NCBI RefSeq assembly: GCF_013466785.1
Contig: NZ_CP059163.1
Location: 2,666,001 to 2,730,000 of the forward strand
DNA length: 64,000 bases
From: Nocardioides marinisabuli
GTDB taxonomy: Bacteria > Actinomycetota > Actinomycetes > Propionibacteriales > Nocardioidaceae
Direction: 5' to 3'
The notes beneath the pieces were generated by a model. That model searched no databases and was not told the origin of the DNA. It saw nothing but the letters and a program-made list of their open reading frames with translations. Position numbers and translations under genes: made by a program. Below, one piece after another: positions 43,590 to 53,196 of the stretch (positions within the stretch are counted from its first letter, which is position 1; the number at the start of each line of letters is the position of its first letter).

Positions 43590-43619
43590 TTGCATACCGT
43601 CGGTATGACTCCGTACTCT
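43590..43619 (+). promoter_or_regulatory. TetR-type operator overlapping a promoter
   Basis: TTGCAT (43590-43595), 18-base spacer, TACTCT (43614-43619) form a promoter for the gene at 43669. The perfect palindrome CATACC-GTC-GGTATG (43593-43607) covers the -35 and spacer. A second inverted repeat CGTAC-N5-GTACG lies at 43612-43626 over the -10. Confidence 0.65.
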
Positions 43620-43668
43620 CGGTACGTACTCAAGGTATGTGAACCTTGACCGACACAGGAGACACCTC

Positions 43669-44193
43669 ATGACCTGGAACTCGTATCGCCACCGCGGGGA
43701 GACCCTCCGTCGTGTGATCGCCAGCGCCGATCTCCGACGCGACGGCCGCCTGCCGATGGACGTCGACGGCGTCGAGGACGCCTTCGGCTCCGAGCTCGAC
43801 CTCCTCGGCGCCCTGCAGCTGCGCTGGCACACCCGCCTCGCCGGCCGCATCGAGCGCGAGCTGATGAACGACCCGATGGACCTCGAGCGCGCCGTCGTCG
43901 CCGCCTGGCGCGCCACCGCCGACGAGCTGCCCGGCGTGCGCGCGATCGTCGACGCCCACCGCGCCCACCCGCTCGACGACGAGATGGCCGCCGCGATGGC
44001 GCGCGCCGAGACCAAGGAGCGGGCCTTCCTCGCGGTGATGGCCGGCCGGGCCAGCGCCTACGACGCCGGCGCAGCCGGTGTCGGCGCCCGCCTCGAGGCC
44101 ACCGCCCGCGAGGGCTGGACCCCCGCTCCCGTGGGTGCGGAGCTCGAGCGCCCGACCCTGCTGCACCGGCTCCGGGCGGCGCTCGCCGCCTGA
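43669..44193 (+). CDS. uncharacterised protein controlled by the adjacent TetR regulator
   Basis: 174 residues from ATG 43669 (AGGAG upstream). Soluble and mostly helical, rich in Arg/Glu/Ala (LGALQLRWHTRLAGRIEREL, DDEMAAAMARAETKERAFLAVM). No signal peptide or membrane helix, no family I recognise. Promoter and operator architecture upstream imply repression by the divergent TetR protein. A long hairpin terminator follows. Confidence 0.75.
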   Translation: MTWNSYRHRGETLRRVIASADLRRDGRLPMDVDGVEDAFGSELDLLGALQLRWHTRLAGRIERELMNDPMDLERAVVAAWRATADELPGVRAIVDAHRAHPLDDEMAAAMARAETKERAFLAVMAGRASAYDAGAAGVGARLEATAREGWTPAPVGAELERPTLLHRLRAALAA

Positions 44194-44235
44194 CCCGCCC
44201 CCCTGACCGACCCGGCCCCTCCCTCCGGGTCGCAG

Positions 44236-44289
44236 ACGGCCCCCGCCGCCGCGGCTCCCTCCCTCCTTGCCGCGGCGGACGGGGGCCGT
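44236..44289 (+). terminator. long hairpin terminator
   Basis: ACGGCCCCCG / CGGGGGCCGT outer arms and CCGCCGCGG / CCGCGGCGG inner arms around a CT-rich 15-base loop. Confidence 0.7.
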
Positions 44290-44336
44290 CGTCGTCCGCC
44301 CTGCCGACGCCGGTTCCCGCCGTACGACGGTCCGTT

Positions 44337-44379
44337 GGTCGAGCAGCAAGGAGCGCCAGCGACGCGCGTCGTCGAGACC
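44337..44379. repeat. dispersed GGTCGAG...GAGACC element
   Basis: A 43-base element starting GGTCGAGCAGCAAGGAGCG and ending CGTCGTCGAGACC, with inverted ends. From memory, very similar short elements are scattered in intergenic regions of Nocardioides and related actinobacteria. Only one copy is seen in this window. Confidence 0.5.
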
Positions 44380-44452
44380 CCGCAAGAACCGCGCCGACCT
44401 CGCCGTACGCCATGGGGGGCACCGGGACCTCGACGGTGCTCACCCCCCGGCG

Positions 44453-44494
44453 CGCGCCGAGCCGGCTCGTTCGAACCGGCCGGCTCGCGGCGCG
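44453..44494. terminator. second hairpin in the 44.2-44.57 kb spacer
   Basis: Arms CGCGCCGAGCCGG and CCGGCTCGCGGCGCG (two-base bulge), with the palindrome GTTCGAAC in the loop region. It could terminate upstream transcription or be part of the neighbouring repeat. Confidence 0.45.
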
Positions 44495-44519
44495 TCCACG
44501 CAGCCGAACAAGGGTGCGC

Positions 44520-44557
44520 AAGTGACCGGTCGATGGTTCAAAGGTGACTGCTCGGCC
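44520..44557. repeat. dispersed AAGTGACCGGT repeat, single copy
   Basis: 38 bases that match 53885-53922 at 35 positions; contains two AAGTGAC/AGGTGAC words spaced by GATGGTTCA and ends CTGCTCGGCC. It lies immediately before the yqgE start. Confidence 0.75.
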
Positions 44558-44568
44558 ATGATGGGGCC

Positions 44569-45132
44569 ATGGCGAGGGAGGCGCGTGCGGGGATGCTGCT
44601 GGTGGCGAGCCCGGCCCTGCTCGACCCCAACTTCGCGGACACGGTGATCCTGCTGCTCGACGCCGACGAGGACGGTGCGCTGGGGGTGGTGCTCAACCGG
44701 CCCACGCCGGTGCCGGTCGCGGAGGTGCTGGCCGACTGGAGCCCGGTGGTGGCCGAGCCCGAGGTGCTCTTCCAGGGCGGGCCGGTCAGCACCGAGGGTG
44801 CCCTGGCCGTCGCGCACCTGGCGGCGGGGGCGGGGGAGGAGCCGCTGGGCTACCGGGCCGTCACCGCGAGCCTGGGCCTGGTCGACCTCGACACCCCCGT
44901 GGAGCTGCTGGCCGAGCACCTCGACGCGCTGCGGATCTTCGCCGGGTACGCCGGCTGGGGTGCCGGCCAGCTCGACGACGAGATCGCCGAGGGCAGCTGG
45001 TACGTCGTGCCCGCCCACGACGCCGACGTGTTCCGCGAGGAGACCACCGAGCTGCGTCGCGAGGTGATGCGCCGCCAGCCGGGCGAGCTGGCCTGGCACT
45101 CCACCCGCCCGGCCGATCCCGACCTGAACTGA
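44569..45132 (+). CDS. YqgE/AlgH (UPF0301) family protein
   Basis: 187 residues. Family signatures: GMLLVASPALLDPNFADTVILLL, GALGVVLNRPTP, VLFQGGPVS, and RIFAGYAGWGAGQLDDEI with EGSWYVVPA. Soluble and of unknown biochemical role; AlgH was first linked to alginate regulation in Pseudomonas. ATG 44569 follows CATGAT by six bases; a dispersed repeat ends 11 bases upstream. Confidence 0.94.
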   Translation: MAREARAGMLLVASPALLDPNFADTVILLLDADEDGALGVVLNRPTPVPVAEVLADWSPVVAEPEVLFQGGPVSTEGALAVAHLAAGAGEEPLGYRAVTASLGLVDLDTPVELLAEHLDALRIFAGYAGWGAGQLDDEIAEGSWYVVPAHDADVFREETTELRREVMRRQPGELAWHSTRPADPDLN

Positions 45133-45146
45133 ACGCGCTTCTCGCG

Positions 45147-45152
45147 TAGGGT
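45147..45152 (+). promoter_or_regulatory. -10 element of the DUF3039 gene
   Basis: TAGGGT, eight bases before GTG 45161; no ribosome binding site. Confidence 0.45.
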
Positions 45153-45160
45153 GGTCTCTC

Positions 45161-45469
45161 GTGAGCAGCTTCGGATTCGGGACCGGTACCGCCGTCGAGG
45201 AGGACCTCCGGCAGGACCGCCAGACGGTCCCGACCGACGAGGGCGACCACGAGCGCTTCTCGCACTACGTCGACAAGGACAAGCTGACCGAGGCGATGGT
45301 GATGGGCACGCCCGTCATCGCCCTGTGCGGCAAGGTGTGGGTGCCGAGCCGCTCCCCGGAGAAGTTCCCGGTCTGCCCCGACTGCAAGGAGGTCTGGGAG
45401 TCGTTCAACGACGGCGGCTCCTCGGGCGGCTCCGGTGGTCCCGGCGGCCAGGGCGGTTCCGACGCGTGA
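45161..45469 (+). CDS. DUF3039 protein with zinc-finger-like cysteines
   Basis: 102 residues, GTG start. Central conserved block DHERFSHYVDKDKLTEAMV, then IALCGKVWVP and KFPVCPDCKEVWE, giving three cysteines that could bind zinc. A Gly/Ser-rich disordered tail closes the protein. DUF3039 is an actinobacterial family without known function. Its stop overlaps the GTG of the helicase gene (GTGA), so the two are translationally coupled. Confidence 0.92.
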   Translation: MSSFGFGTGTAVEEDLRQDRQTVPTDEGDHERFSHYVDKDKLTEAMVMGTPVIALCGKVWVPSRSPEKFPVCPDCKEVWESFNDGGSSGGSGGPGGQGGSDA

Positions 45470-47292
45470 CGGGCTCCGACCAGCCGGACCTCTTCCTCGA
45501 GGATGGGTCCGGCCCCTCGCTGACGCCCGCACTGCCCCCCGCCTGGCCCGAGCGCGCCGCCTGGGGCACCGCGCCCTCGCTGCGCGCCTGGCAGCAGGCG
45601 GCGATGGAGAAGTACTTCACCGAGCAGCCGCGCGACTTCCTGGCGGTGGCGACGCCCGGCGCCGGCAAGACCACCTTCGCGCTGTCGGTGGCCGCCGAGC
45701 TGCTGGGTCGCCGGATCATCGACCGGGTCACGGTCGTGGCCCCCACCGAGCACCTCAAGACCCAGTGGGCGCAGGCCGCCGAGCGTGCCGGCATCCCGAT
45801 CGACCCGACGTACGCCGCCGGCAAGGGCCGCACCTCGCAGGACTACGTCGGCATCGCGGTGACGTACGCCGGCGTGGCGGTCAACCCGCTGGCGATGCGC
45901 ATCCGCACCGAGCGGTTCAAGACCCTGGTGATCCTCGACGAGGTGCACCACGCCGGTGACGCGCTGTCGTGGGGCGAGGGCGTGCGCGAGGCTTTCGAGC
46001 CCGCGACCCGGCGCCTGGCGCTGACCGGCACGCCGTTCCGCTCCGACGTCAACCCGATCCCGTTCGTCTCCTACGCCCCGGGGCCCGACGGCATCCCGCG
46101 CTCGGCCGCCGACTACACCTACGGCTACTCCCACGCGCTGGCCGACCACGTGGTCCGTCCGGTGCTCTTCCTGGCCTACTCCGGCGAGATGAGCTGGCGC
46201 ACCCGCGCCGGCGACGAGGTGGCCGCCCGCCTGGGCGAGCCGCTGACCAAGGACCTGACCAACCAGGCGCTGCGCACCGCCCTCGACCCGGAGGGCTCGT
46301 GGATCCCCTCGGTGCTGGCCGCCGCCGACAAGCGGCTCTCCGAGGTACGCCGCCACGTCCCCGACGCGGGCGGGCTCGTCATCGCCACCGACCAGGACAG
46401 CGCCCGCTCCTACGCCAAGACGCTGCGCAAGATCACCGGCGAGTCCGCCACCGTGGTGCTCTCCGACGAGAAGGCCGCGTCGAAGAAGATCAGCGCGTTC
46501 GCCGCCGACGAGTCGCGCTGGATGGTCGCGGTGCGGATGGTCTCCGAGGGCGTCGACGTGCCCCGGCTGGCCGTCGGCGTGTGGGCCACGACCACCTCGA
46601 CCCCGCTGTTCTTCGCCCAGGCGGTCGGGCGCTTCGTGCGTGCCCGGACCCGCGGCGAGATCGCCTCGATCTTCCTGCCCTCGGTGCCGCGGCTGCTCTC
46701 CTTCGCCTCCGAGATGGAGGTCGAGCGCGACCACGTGCTGGGCCGCAAGGTCACCGACGAGGACGACATCTTCGCCGCCGAGGACGACCTGCTGGCCCAG
46801 GCCAACGCCAGCGAGTCGGCCTCCTCCGAGGAGCAGTCGCTCTCCTTCGAGGCGATCGGCTCCGAGGCCCGCTTCGACCACGTGCTCTACGACGGCGCGA
46901 CCTTCGGCCACGAGGGCGAGGTGCAGGTGGGCTCCGAGGAGGAGATGGACTTCCTGGGCATCCCGGGCCTCCTCGAGCCCGGGCAGATGCGCGACCTGCT
47001 GCGCCAGCGCCAGTCCGACCGGGCCCGCAAGCAGAAGCCCGCGGTCGCGGCGGCCGCCCCGGCGGTGCCCAGCGTCGAGCAGGTCTCCACCCACGAGCAG
47101 CTCGCCGTGCTGCGCCGCGAGCTCAACGGCCTGGTGGCCGCCTGGTTCCACCGCACCGGCCAGGCCCACGGCATCACCCACGCCGCGCTGCGCAAGGAGT
47201 GCGGCGGGCCGGCCGCGGCCATCGCCAACGCCGAGCAGCTGCGCGCCCGCATCGACCGGGTGCGCGAGTGGGCGGCGCGCAAGTCGGGCTGA
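45466..47292 (+). CDS. DEAD/DEAH-box superfamily 2 helicase
   Basis: 608 residues from GTG 45466. Motif Q/I region with LRAWQQAAMEKYF and Walker A VATPGAGKTTF (about 60), motif II ILDEVHHAGD (about 155), motif III ALTGTPFRSD, then the second RecA domain with VIATDQDSARSYAK, MVSEGVDVPRLAVGV (motif V) and QAVGRFVRARTR (motif VI). It ends in a charged, non-conserved region. This family follows DUF3039 in many actinobacteria; the nucleic-acid substrate is unknown. Confidence 0.94.
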   Translation: MTGSDQPDLFLEDGSGPSLTPALPPAWPERAAWGTAPSLRAWQQAAMEKYFTEQPRDFLAVATPGAGKTTFALSVAAELLGRRIIDRVTVVAPTEHLKTQWAQAAERAGIPIDPTYAAGKGRTSQDYVGIAVTYAGVAVNPLAMRIRTERFKTLVILDEVHHAGDALSWGEGVREAFEPATRRLALTGTPFRSDVNPIPFVSYAPGPDGIPRSAADYTYGYSHALADHVVRPVLFLAYSGEMSWRTRAGDEVAARLGEPLTKDLTNQALRTALDPEGSWIPSVLAAADKRLSEVRRHVPDAGGLVIATDQDSARSYAKTLRKITGESATVVLSDEKAASKKISAFAADESRWMVAVRMVSEGVDVPRLAVGVWATTTSTPLFFAQAVGRFVRARTRGEIASIFLPSVPRLLSFASEMEVERDHVLGRKVTDEDDIFAAEDDLLAQANASESASSEEQSLSFEAIGSEARFDHVLYDGATFGHEGEVQVGSEEEMDFLGIPGLLEPGQMRDLLRQRQSDRARKQKPAVAAAAPAVPSVEQVSTHEQLAVLRRELNGLVAAWFHRTGQAHGITHAALRKECGGPAAAIANAEQLRARIDRVREWAARKSG

Positions 47293-47298
47293 GCGCCC

Positions 47299-47304
47299 TA
47301 GACT
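47299..47304 (+). promoter_or_regulatory. -10 element of a leaderless promoter for the IclR gene
   Basis: TAGACT, seven bases before GTG 47312, seven bases after the helicase stop codon. Confidence 0.55.
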
Positions 47305-47311
47305 CCACCCC

Positions 47312-47962
47312 GTGCCGGCCGAGACCTCCCAGACCCTCGACCGTGGGCTGCTGGTCCTCGAGACGCTCGCCGGCTCGGCCGGCGGCCTGACCGTCACCGA
47401 GCTCGCCGCGCGGCTCGAGGTCAACCGCACCGTGGTCTACCGGCTGGTCGCCACCCTCGAGCAGCACACGCTCGTACGCCGCGACGCCCGCGGCCGCCTG
47501 CACGTCGGGCTCGGCGTGCTGCACCTGGCCTCGGCGGTGCAGCCGGTGCTGCGCGACCTCGCCGGCCCAGTGCTGCGCCGCCTCGCCGAGACCGTCGGCT
47601 GCACCGCCCACCTGACCGTCGCCGAGGGCGCCGAGGCGCTCGCGGTCGCGGTGGTCGAGCCGTCGTGGACCGACTTCCACGTCGGCTACCGGGTCGGGAC
47701 CCGCCACCCGCTGGCCCAGGGCGCCGCGGGCCGGGCCGTGCTGCTGGCGCGCCGCGGGCGCGCGGGGGCGGCGTACTCGGTGACCGAGGGCGAGCTGCAG
47801 ACCGGTGCCCGCGGCCTCGCCGCGCCGGTGCGCGACGTCGACGGCCTCGAGGCCAGCGTCGGCATCGTCACCCTCGGCACCCTCGACGAGCGGCTGGTCA
47901 GCCAGGCCGTCATCGCCGCCGCCGACGAGGTCGCGGCGCTGCTCTCGGGGCGCGAGGGCTGA
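47312..47962 (+). CDS. IclR-family transcriptional regulator
   Basis: 216 residues. N-terminal winged helix (GLTVTELAARLEVNRTVVYRLVATL, about 25-48) and a C-terminal GAF-like IclR ligand domain (about 75-215) with GTRHPLAQGAAGRAVLLA and a C-terminal VIAAADEVAALL helix. A little shorter than the usual 250 residues. Leaderless promoter upstream. No obvious target gene, but the homogentisate-pathway gene hpd is close. Confidence 0.9.
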   Translation: MPAETSQTLDRGLLVLETLAGSAGGLTVTELAARLEVNRTVVYRLVATLEQHTLVRRDARGRLHVGLGVLHLASAVQPVLRDLAGPVLRRLAETVGCTAHLTVAEGAEALAVAVVEPSWTDFHVGYRVGTRHPLAQGAAGRAVLLARRGRAGAAYSVTEGELQTGARGLAAPVRDVDGLEASVGIVTLGTLDERLVSQAVIAAADEVAALLSGREG

Positions 47963-47980
47963 CCCCGCCACCGGCTCGGC

Positions 47981-48481
47981 TCAGCGCCCGGCGGCGGCCC
48001 GGGCCAGCGGCAGGGTCCGGTAGCCCACCTGGGTCGCGAGCGCGATGACGGTGGAGGACCGGGTGATCGCCGGGTGGGCCAGCACCCGGTCGATGACGCG
48101 CTGCAGGTCGGCGTTGGAGCCGGCCACCACCCGTGCGAAGAGGTCGCCGGCGCCGGTGATGGTGTGCACCTCCAGCACCTCGGGGATGCGCGCCAGGTGC
48201 TCGCCGACCAGGTCGTGGCCGCTGGCGCCGGGGTCCTCGCCGGCGTCGGGCGTGCCCACGTCCTGGCGGATCTCGAGGGTCAGGAACGCGGTGACCGGGT
48301 AGCCCAGCGCCGCGGGGGAGAGGTCGGGGCCCCAGCCGGTGACGACGCCCCGCTCGACCAGCTTGTCGAGGCGCGCCTGCACGGTGCCGCGGGCCACGCC
48401 GAGCCGACGCGACGCCTCGAGCACGCCGATGCGCGGCTCGTTGCTGAAGAGGTCGATCAACCTGACGTCCAGGTCGTCCAC
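47981..48481 (-). CDS. Lrp/AsnC-family transcriptional regulator, probable regulator of hpd
   Basis: 166 residues from GTG 48481, with AGGAGG well placed. N-terminal HTH (NEPRIGVLEASRRLGVARGTVQARLDKL, in pieces 15-45) and C-terminal RAM ligand-binding domain (VHTITGAGDLFARVVAGSN). Divergent from hpd, with an inverted repeat in the spacer. Regulators at this position usually respond to tyrosine, phenylalanine or a breakdown product. Confidence 0.92.
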   Translation of the reverse strand: MDDLDVRLIDLFSNEPRIGVLEASRRLGVARGTVQARLDKLVERGVVTGWGPDLSPAALGYPVTAFLTLEIRQDVGTPDAGEDPGASGHDLVGEHLARIPEVLEVHTITGAGDLFARVVAGSNADLQRVIDRVLAHPAITRSSTVIALATQVGYRTLPLARAAAGR

Positions 48482-48496
48482 GTGGCGCCTCCTGAC

Positions 48497-49789
<1,293 letters not shown>

Positions 49790-49794
49790 GCCCC

Positions 49795-49832
49795 GGGCCT
49801 GCGTCCGTGACCCGCATCACGGACGCAGGCCC
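49795..49832 (+). terminator. hairpin terminator of hpd
   Basis: Perfect 16-bp stem GGGCCTGCGTCCGTGA / TCACGGACGCAGGCCC with a six-base loop. Confidence 0.85.
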
Positions 49833-49906
49833 CATCCGGTCGTGGGGTGCCACGCGAACCACCTGTGTACGACGCCACAGCCTCGACACAGACAGGGAGT
49901 GCACCC

Positions 49907-50608
49907 ATGCGCTCGACCACCAGCACCTTCCGCACCACCCACCGCGCCCGTCGCATCCTCGGGGGCGTCGCAGCCACCGCGCTGGTCGCCCTGCCCCTCA
50001 GTGCCTGCGGCACCGAGAACGACACCGCTGAGGCCGCGTCCACCTCGGAGTCCAGCCAGAGCGCCCCGGAGCCCGTCGCGGCCATCGACGCGCTGACCGG
50101 CGAGGACACCCAGATCACCCTCGACCAGGGCTTCCTCGACGCGCTGGGCCAGCTCAAGCTGACCCCCGGCACCATCGGCGAGGCCACCCTCGAGGGCGCC
50201 GAGCTCTCGTTCCCGATCACCGGCGGCAACGTGACGGTCTTCGAGCCCGGCACCGTCTCGCCGTACGTCATCGGCCAGCTGCAGCACGTCAGCTCCGGGC
50301 TCTCGCTCAGCGCCGGCGACACCACCGTGCAGCTCGAGAACCTCAACGTCGACCCGGGCGTCTCGCGCGTCTACGGCGACGTGTCGGTCAACGGCAAGAC
50401 CGCCGTCGAGAGCGCGTTCCTCTTCCAGCTCGACGGGCGCACGCTGAACCCGCTCCAGGTCGAGGACGGCCAGGCGGTCCTGGAGGGCACCGAGGTCAAG
50501 ATCTCGGAGCCCGCCGCCGGTCTGCTCAACGACACCTTCGGCACCGACGCGGTCAAGCCCGGCCTGCTCGTCGGCGTCGCGGAGATCACGGTCGACCTGC
50601 CCGCCTGA
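49907..50608 (+). CDS. lipoprotein, first of two tandem paralogues
   Basis: 233 residues from ATG 49907 (GGGAG upstream). Signal peptide with lipobox LSAC. The mature part is all-beta with FPITGGNVTVFEPG, SPYVIGQLQHVSSGLSL, NVDPGVSRVYGDVSVNG and FQLDGRTL. The pattern of alternating strands and 'I.H..GL.L..G' recalls HtaA-like heme-binding or beta-sandwich surface domains, but this is weak. The gene downstream (50686) is a clear paralogue in every block. Confidence 0.85.
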   Translation: MRSTTSTFRTTHRARRILGGVAATALVALPLSACGTENDTAEAASTSESSQSAPEPVAAIDALTGEDTQITLDQGFLDALGQLKLTPGTIGEATLEGAELSFPITGGNVTVFEPGTVSPYVIGQLQHVSSGLSLSAGDTTVQLENLNVDPGVSRVYGDVSVNGKTAVESAFLFQLDGRTLNPLQVEDGQAVLEGTEVKISEPAAGLLNDTFGTDAVKPGLLVGVAEITVDLPA

Positions 50609-50627
50609 GGCACGACCCATCCGCGAG

Positions 50628-50658
50628 GGGGGACGGTGACGAACAGTCACCGTCCCCC
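50628..50658 (+). terminator. hairpin between the two lipoprotein genes
   Basis: GGGGGACGGTGAC / GTCACCGTCCCCC, 13-bp perfect stem with loop GAACA. It may separate expression of the two paralogues. Confidence 0.8.
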
Positions 50659-50685
50659 TTCTGCTCCCTCCGAACGGATCTCCCC

Positions 50686-51357
50686 ATGGCTCTGCGCCCG
50701 TCCTCCCGTCACCTGCGCCGGCTCGCCGCCGGCGCCGCCGTGCTCGCCCTCGCCCTGCCCCTGTCGGCCTGCGGCGACGACGCCGACGCCTCCGGCGGCG
50801 GCGCGCCGCAGCCGGTCGCCGAGATCGAGGCCGTCAAGGGAAAGACCACCGCGATCAAGCTCGACGAGGGCTTCGTCGAGGCGCTCGGCAGCCTCGGGCT
50901 GACCCCGGGCGTCACCGGCGGCGCGCGCCTGGTCAAGGGCTCGCTGGTCTTTCCGATCAGCGGCGGCAACGTCTCGGTCTTCACCCCCGGCGAGGTGTCG
51001 CCGTACGTCATCGGCCAGCTGCAGCACGAGGGCTCGGGCCTGACCCTCACCGCCGGCGGCACGACCGTGCGGCTGAGCAACTTCAACGTCGACCCGGGCG
51101 TCTCGCGCGTCTACGGCGACGTGGCGGTCAACGGCGAGACTGCCGTGACCAGCGCCTACCTCTTCCGTCTCGACGGGCGCACCCTGCAGGACCTCACGAC
51201 CATCAAGGACGGCCGCTTCGCGGTGCTCGAGGGCACCAAGGTCTTCATCTCCGACGTCGCCGCCGGCCTGCTCAACGACACCTACGGCACCAAGGCGGTC
51301 ACCGACCAGCTGCTCGTGGGCATCGCCAAGATCACCGTCAACACGACCTCCGCCTGA
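50686..51357 (+). CDS. lipoprotein, second of two tandem paralogues
   Basis: 223 residues. Lipobox LSAC after a hydrophobic core (AAGAAVLALALPLSAC). Blocks match the first copy closely: FPISGGNVSVFTPGEVSPYV, GQLQHEGSGLTL, NVDPGVSRVYGDVAVNG, FRLDGRTLQ and AAGLLNDTYGT. The pair looks like a recent tandem duplication with a diverged linker. The region after the stop carries two direct copies of GAGGTCCGCCT and then a hairpin. Confidence 0.85.
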   Translation: MALRPSSRHLRRLAAGAAVLALALPLSACGDDADASGGGAPQPVAEIEAVKGKTTAIKLDEGFVEALGSLGLTPGVTGGARLVKGSLVFPISGGNVSVFTPGEVSPYVIGQLQHEGSGLTLTAGGTTVRLSNFNVDPGVSRVYGDVAVNGETAVTSAYLFRLDGRTLQDLTTIKDGRFAVLEGTKVFISDVAAGLLNDTYGTKAVTDQLLVGIAKITVNTTSA

Positions 51358-51381
51358 GGTCCGCCTGAGGTCCGCCTAAGC

Positions 51382-51416
51382 CCTGCCGCTGGCGCGCCAC
51401 CCGCGCCGGCGGCAGG
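51382..51416 (+). terminator. hairpin terminator after the lipoprotein pair
   Basis: 15-bp stem: arms CCTGCCGCTGGCGCG and CGCGCCGGCGGCAGG with one T-G wobble and loop CCACC. Its 3' end overlaps CAGGAT, a -10 candidate for the next gene. Confidence 0.75.
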
Positions 51417-51425
51417 ATCTCGCCC

Positions 51426-51956
51426 ATGAGCACCCGGATCGCCCTCCTGCGCGCCATCAACCTCGGCGCCAAGCGGAAGTTCCCCCGCGACGACGTCGTG
51501 GCCGCGGTGACCGCTGCCGGGTTCTCCGACGTCGAGACCTACCTCAACACCGGCAACGTCCGCCTGACGACGTCGATGCGCTCCACCCCGCGCATCGAGG
51601 CGGCGCTCGAGGCGGCCTTCCTGGCCGACCGGGGCTTCGAGGTGCCGACCCTCGTGCTGACCCCCGAGGAGCTGCGCGAGGTCGACGCGGCGGCCGCCGC
51701 GCTGGACCACGACGGGCACCACTACGTCACCCTGCTGCGCGACCTCCCCGACCCCCAGGCGCTCGCCGCCCTGCAGGAGCGGGCCGGGCCGGGGGAGCGC
51801 GTGGTCCTCGGCGGTCGCGCCGTGCACCTGCTGGTCGGCGCCGACGGCGTGCACGGCACCCGGCTGGGCAACGCCCTCGTCGAGAAGGTGCTCGGCACCG
51901 TCGCGACCACCCGCAACCCGACCGTCGTACGCACGATGGTCGAGCGGTGGTGCTGA
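51426..51956 (+). CDS. DUF1697 family protein
   Basis: 176 residues. N-terminal IALLRAINLGAKRKFPRDDVV and FSDVETYLNTGNVRLTT are the family signature, with a ferredoxin-like alpha/beta fold expected. The C-terminus ends TTRNPTVVRTMVERW, also conserved. Function unknown. ATG 51426 with CAGGAT seven bases upstream; its 3' end abuts the convergent MFS gene. Confidence 0.92.
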   Translation: MSTRIALLRAINLGAKRKFPRDDVVAAVTAAGFSDVETYLNTGNVRLTTSMRSTPRIEAALEAAFLADRGFEVPTLVLTPEELREVDAAAAALDHDGHHYVTLLRDLPDPQALAALQERAGPGERVVLGGRAVHLLVGADGVHGTRLGNALVEKVLGTVATTRNPTVVRTMVERWC

Positions 51957-51957
51957 G

Positions 51958-53196
51958 TCAGGGCACGGCGGGGGCCACGACCTCCGGCTCGCGCGCCAGG
52001 TCGCGGACGCTGCGCGAGAGCAGGGTCAGCAGCGCCACCGCGGACAGCAGCAGACCGGCGACCAGCATGACCCGCTGCAGCCCGAAGGCCACGGCCAGCG
52101 GGCCGGCCAGCAGCTGACCCAGCGGGATCGCCGCGAACGAGCCCAGGGCGTCGTACGAGAACGCGCGCGAGAGCATGTCGGGCGGCACGTTCTCCTGCAT
52201 GGCCAGGTTCCAGGCGAGCTCGAAGACACCGATCCCGGCGCCGGCCGCGAGCGCGGCCAGCAGGGCGATGCCGAGGTCGTCGGTCAGGCCGAGCGCGACC
52301 AGCGGGGCGCCGTAGACGGCCGTGCCGAGCATGCCCCAGAAGAGCGGACGCTCCAGGCGCACCCGCAGCAGCACCAGGCCGGCCACCAGCAGGCCGAGCG
52401 CCTCGGCCGACAGGATCAGCCCCCAGCCGCGCTCGCCCAGGGCGGAGCCCTTGGCCAGGGCCGGGCCCAGGGTGAAGAACCCGCCCTGGTGCACCGCGCA
52501 GATCATGGAGAAGGCCAGCACGACGATCCACAGCCAGGGCGTGGTGCGGAAGTAGGTCCAGCCCTCACGCAGGTCGGCGAGGGCCGAGGAGCCGGCCGCG
52601 CGCACCGGGCGGGGCAGGCGGATGCGCGAGAGCAGGGCGGCTGCGCCGAGGTAGGTCACCGCGTCGACCGCCAGCGCCCAGCCGGGCCCGACCCCGACCA
52701 CCAGCAGGCTCGACACGGTCGGCCCGGCGACCGCCAGCCCGCCCCCGGCCATCGAGACGAGCACGTTGGCCTGCTGCAGCTGGGCGCGCGGCACCAGCTG
52801 GGGCAGCACCCCGGCCAGGGCGGGCAGGGCCGCCGCGGCCGCGACGCCGTTGACGGCGGTGAGGACGACGACGTGCCAGATCTCGGCCCGGTCGGTGATG
52901 ACCAGGACCGCGATCGCGCCCTGGCTGAGGCCCGCGACCACGTTGGAGGTCTGGATCACCAGCGTGCGCCCGAAGCGGTCGGCCAGCACGCCGCCGGCCA
53001 GCAGGAAGACCACCATCGGGATGCTGTGCGCGGCCAGCACCACCCCGAGCGCGGTGGGGGAGTCGCTGATCTGCAGCACCGCGAAGGCGAGCGCCACCGG
53101 CGCCATCAGGGCGCCGAGCAGGTTGACGATGCGCGAGGAGAAGTAGAGGCGGAAGTTGCGCTCGCGCAGTGGGGCGAGGGCGCCGGTGGTGCTCAT
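51958..53196 (-). CDS. major facilitator superfamily transporter
   Basis: 412 residues with about 12 membrane helices. Motif A-like loop GGVLADRFGRTLVIQTSN after helix 2, and a long central loop. The group resembles drug or metabolite efflux MFS (enterobactin exporter-like). The ATG at 53196 overlaps the stop of the ArsR-like regulator, so the regulator is the first gene of a two-gene unit. Confidence 0.93.
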   Translation of the reverse strand: MSTTGALAPLRERNFRLYFSSRIVNLLGALMAPVALAFAVLQISDSPTALGVVLAAHSIPMVVFLLAGGVLADRFGRTLVIQTSNVVAGLSQGAIAVLVITDRAEIWHVVVLTAVNGVAAAAALPALAGVLPQLVPRAQLQQANVLVSMAGGGLAVAGPTVSSLLVVGVGPGWALAVDAVTYLGAAALLSRIRLPRPVRAAGSSALADLREGWTYFRTTPWLWIVVLAFSMICAVHQGGFFTLGPALAKGSALGERGWGLILSAEALGLLVAGLVLLRVRLERPLFWGMLGTAVYGAPLVALGLTDDLGIALLAALAAGAGIGVFELAWNLAMQENVPPDMLSRAFSYDALGSFAAIPLGQLLAGPLAVAFGLQRVMLVAGLLLSAVALLTLLSRSVRDLAREPEVVAPAVP

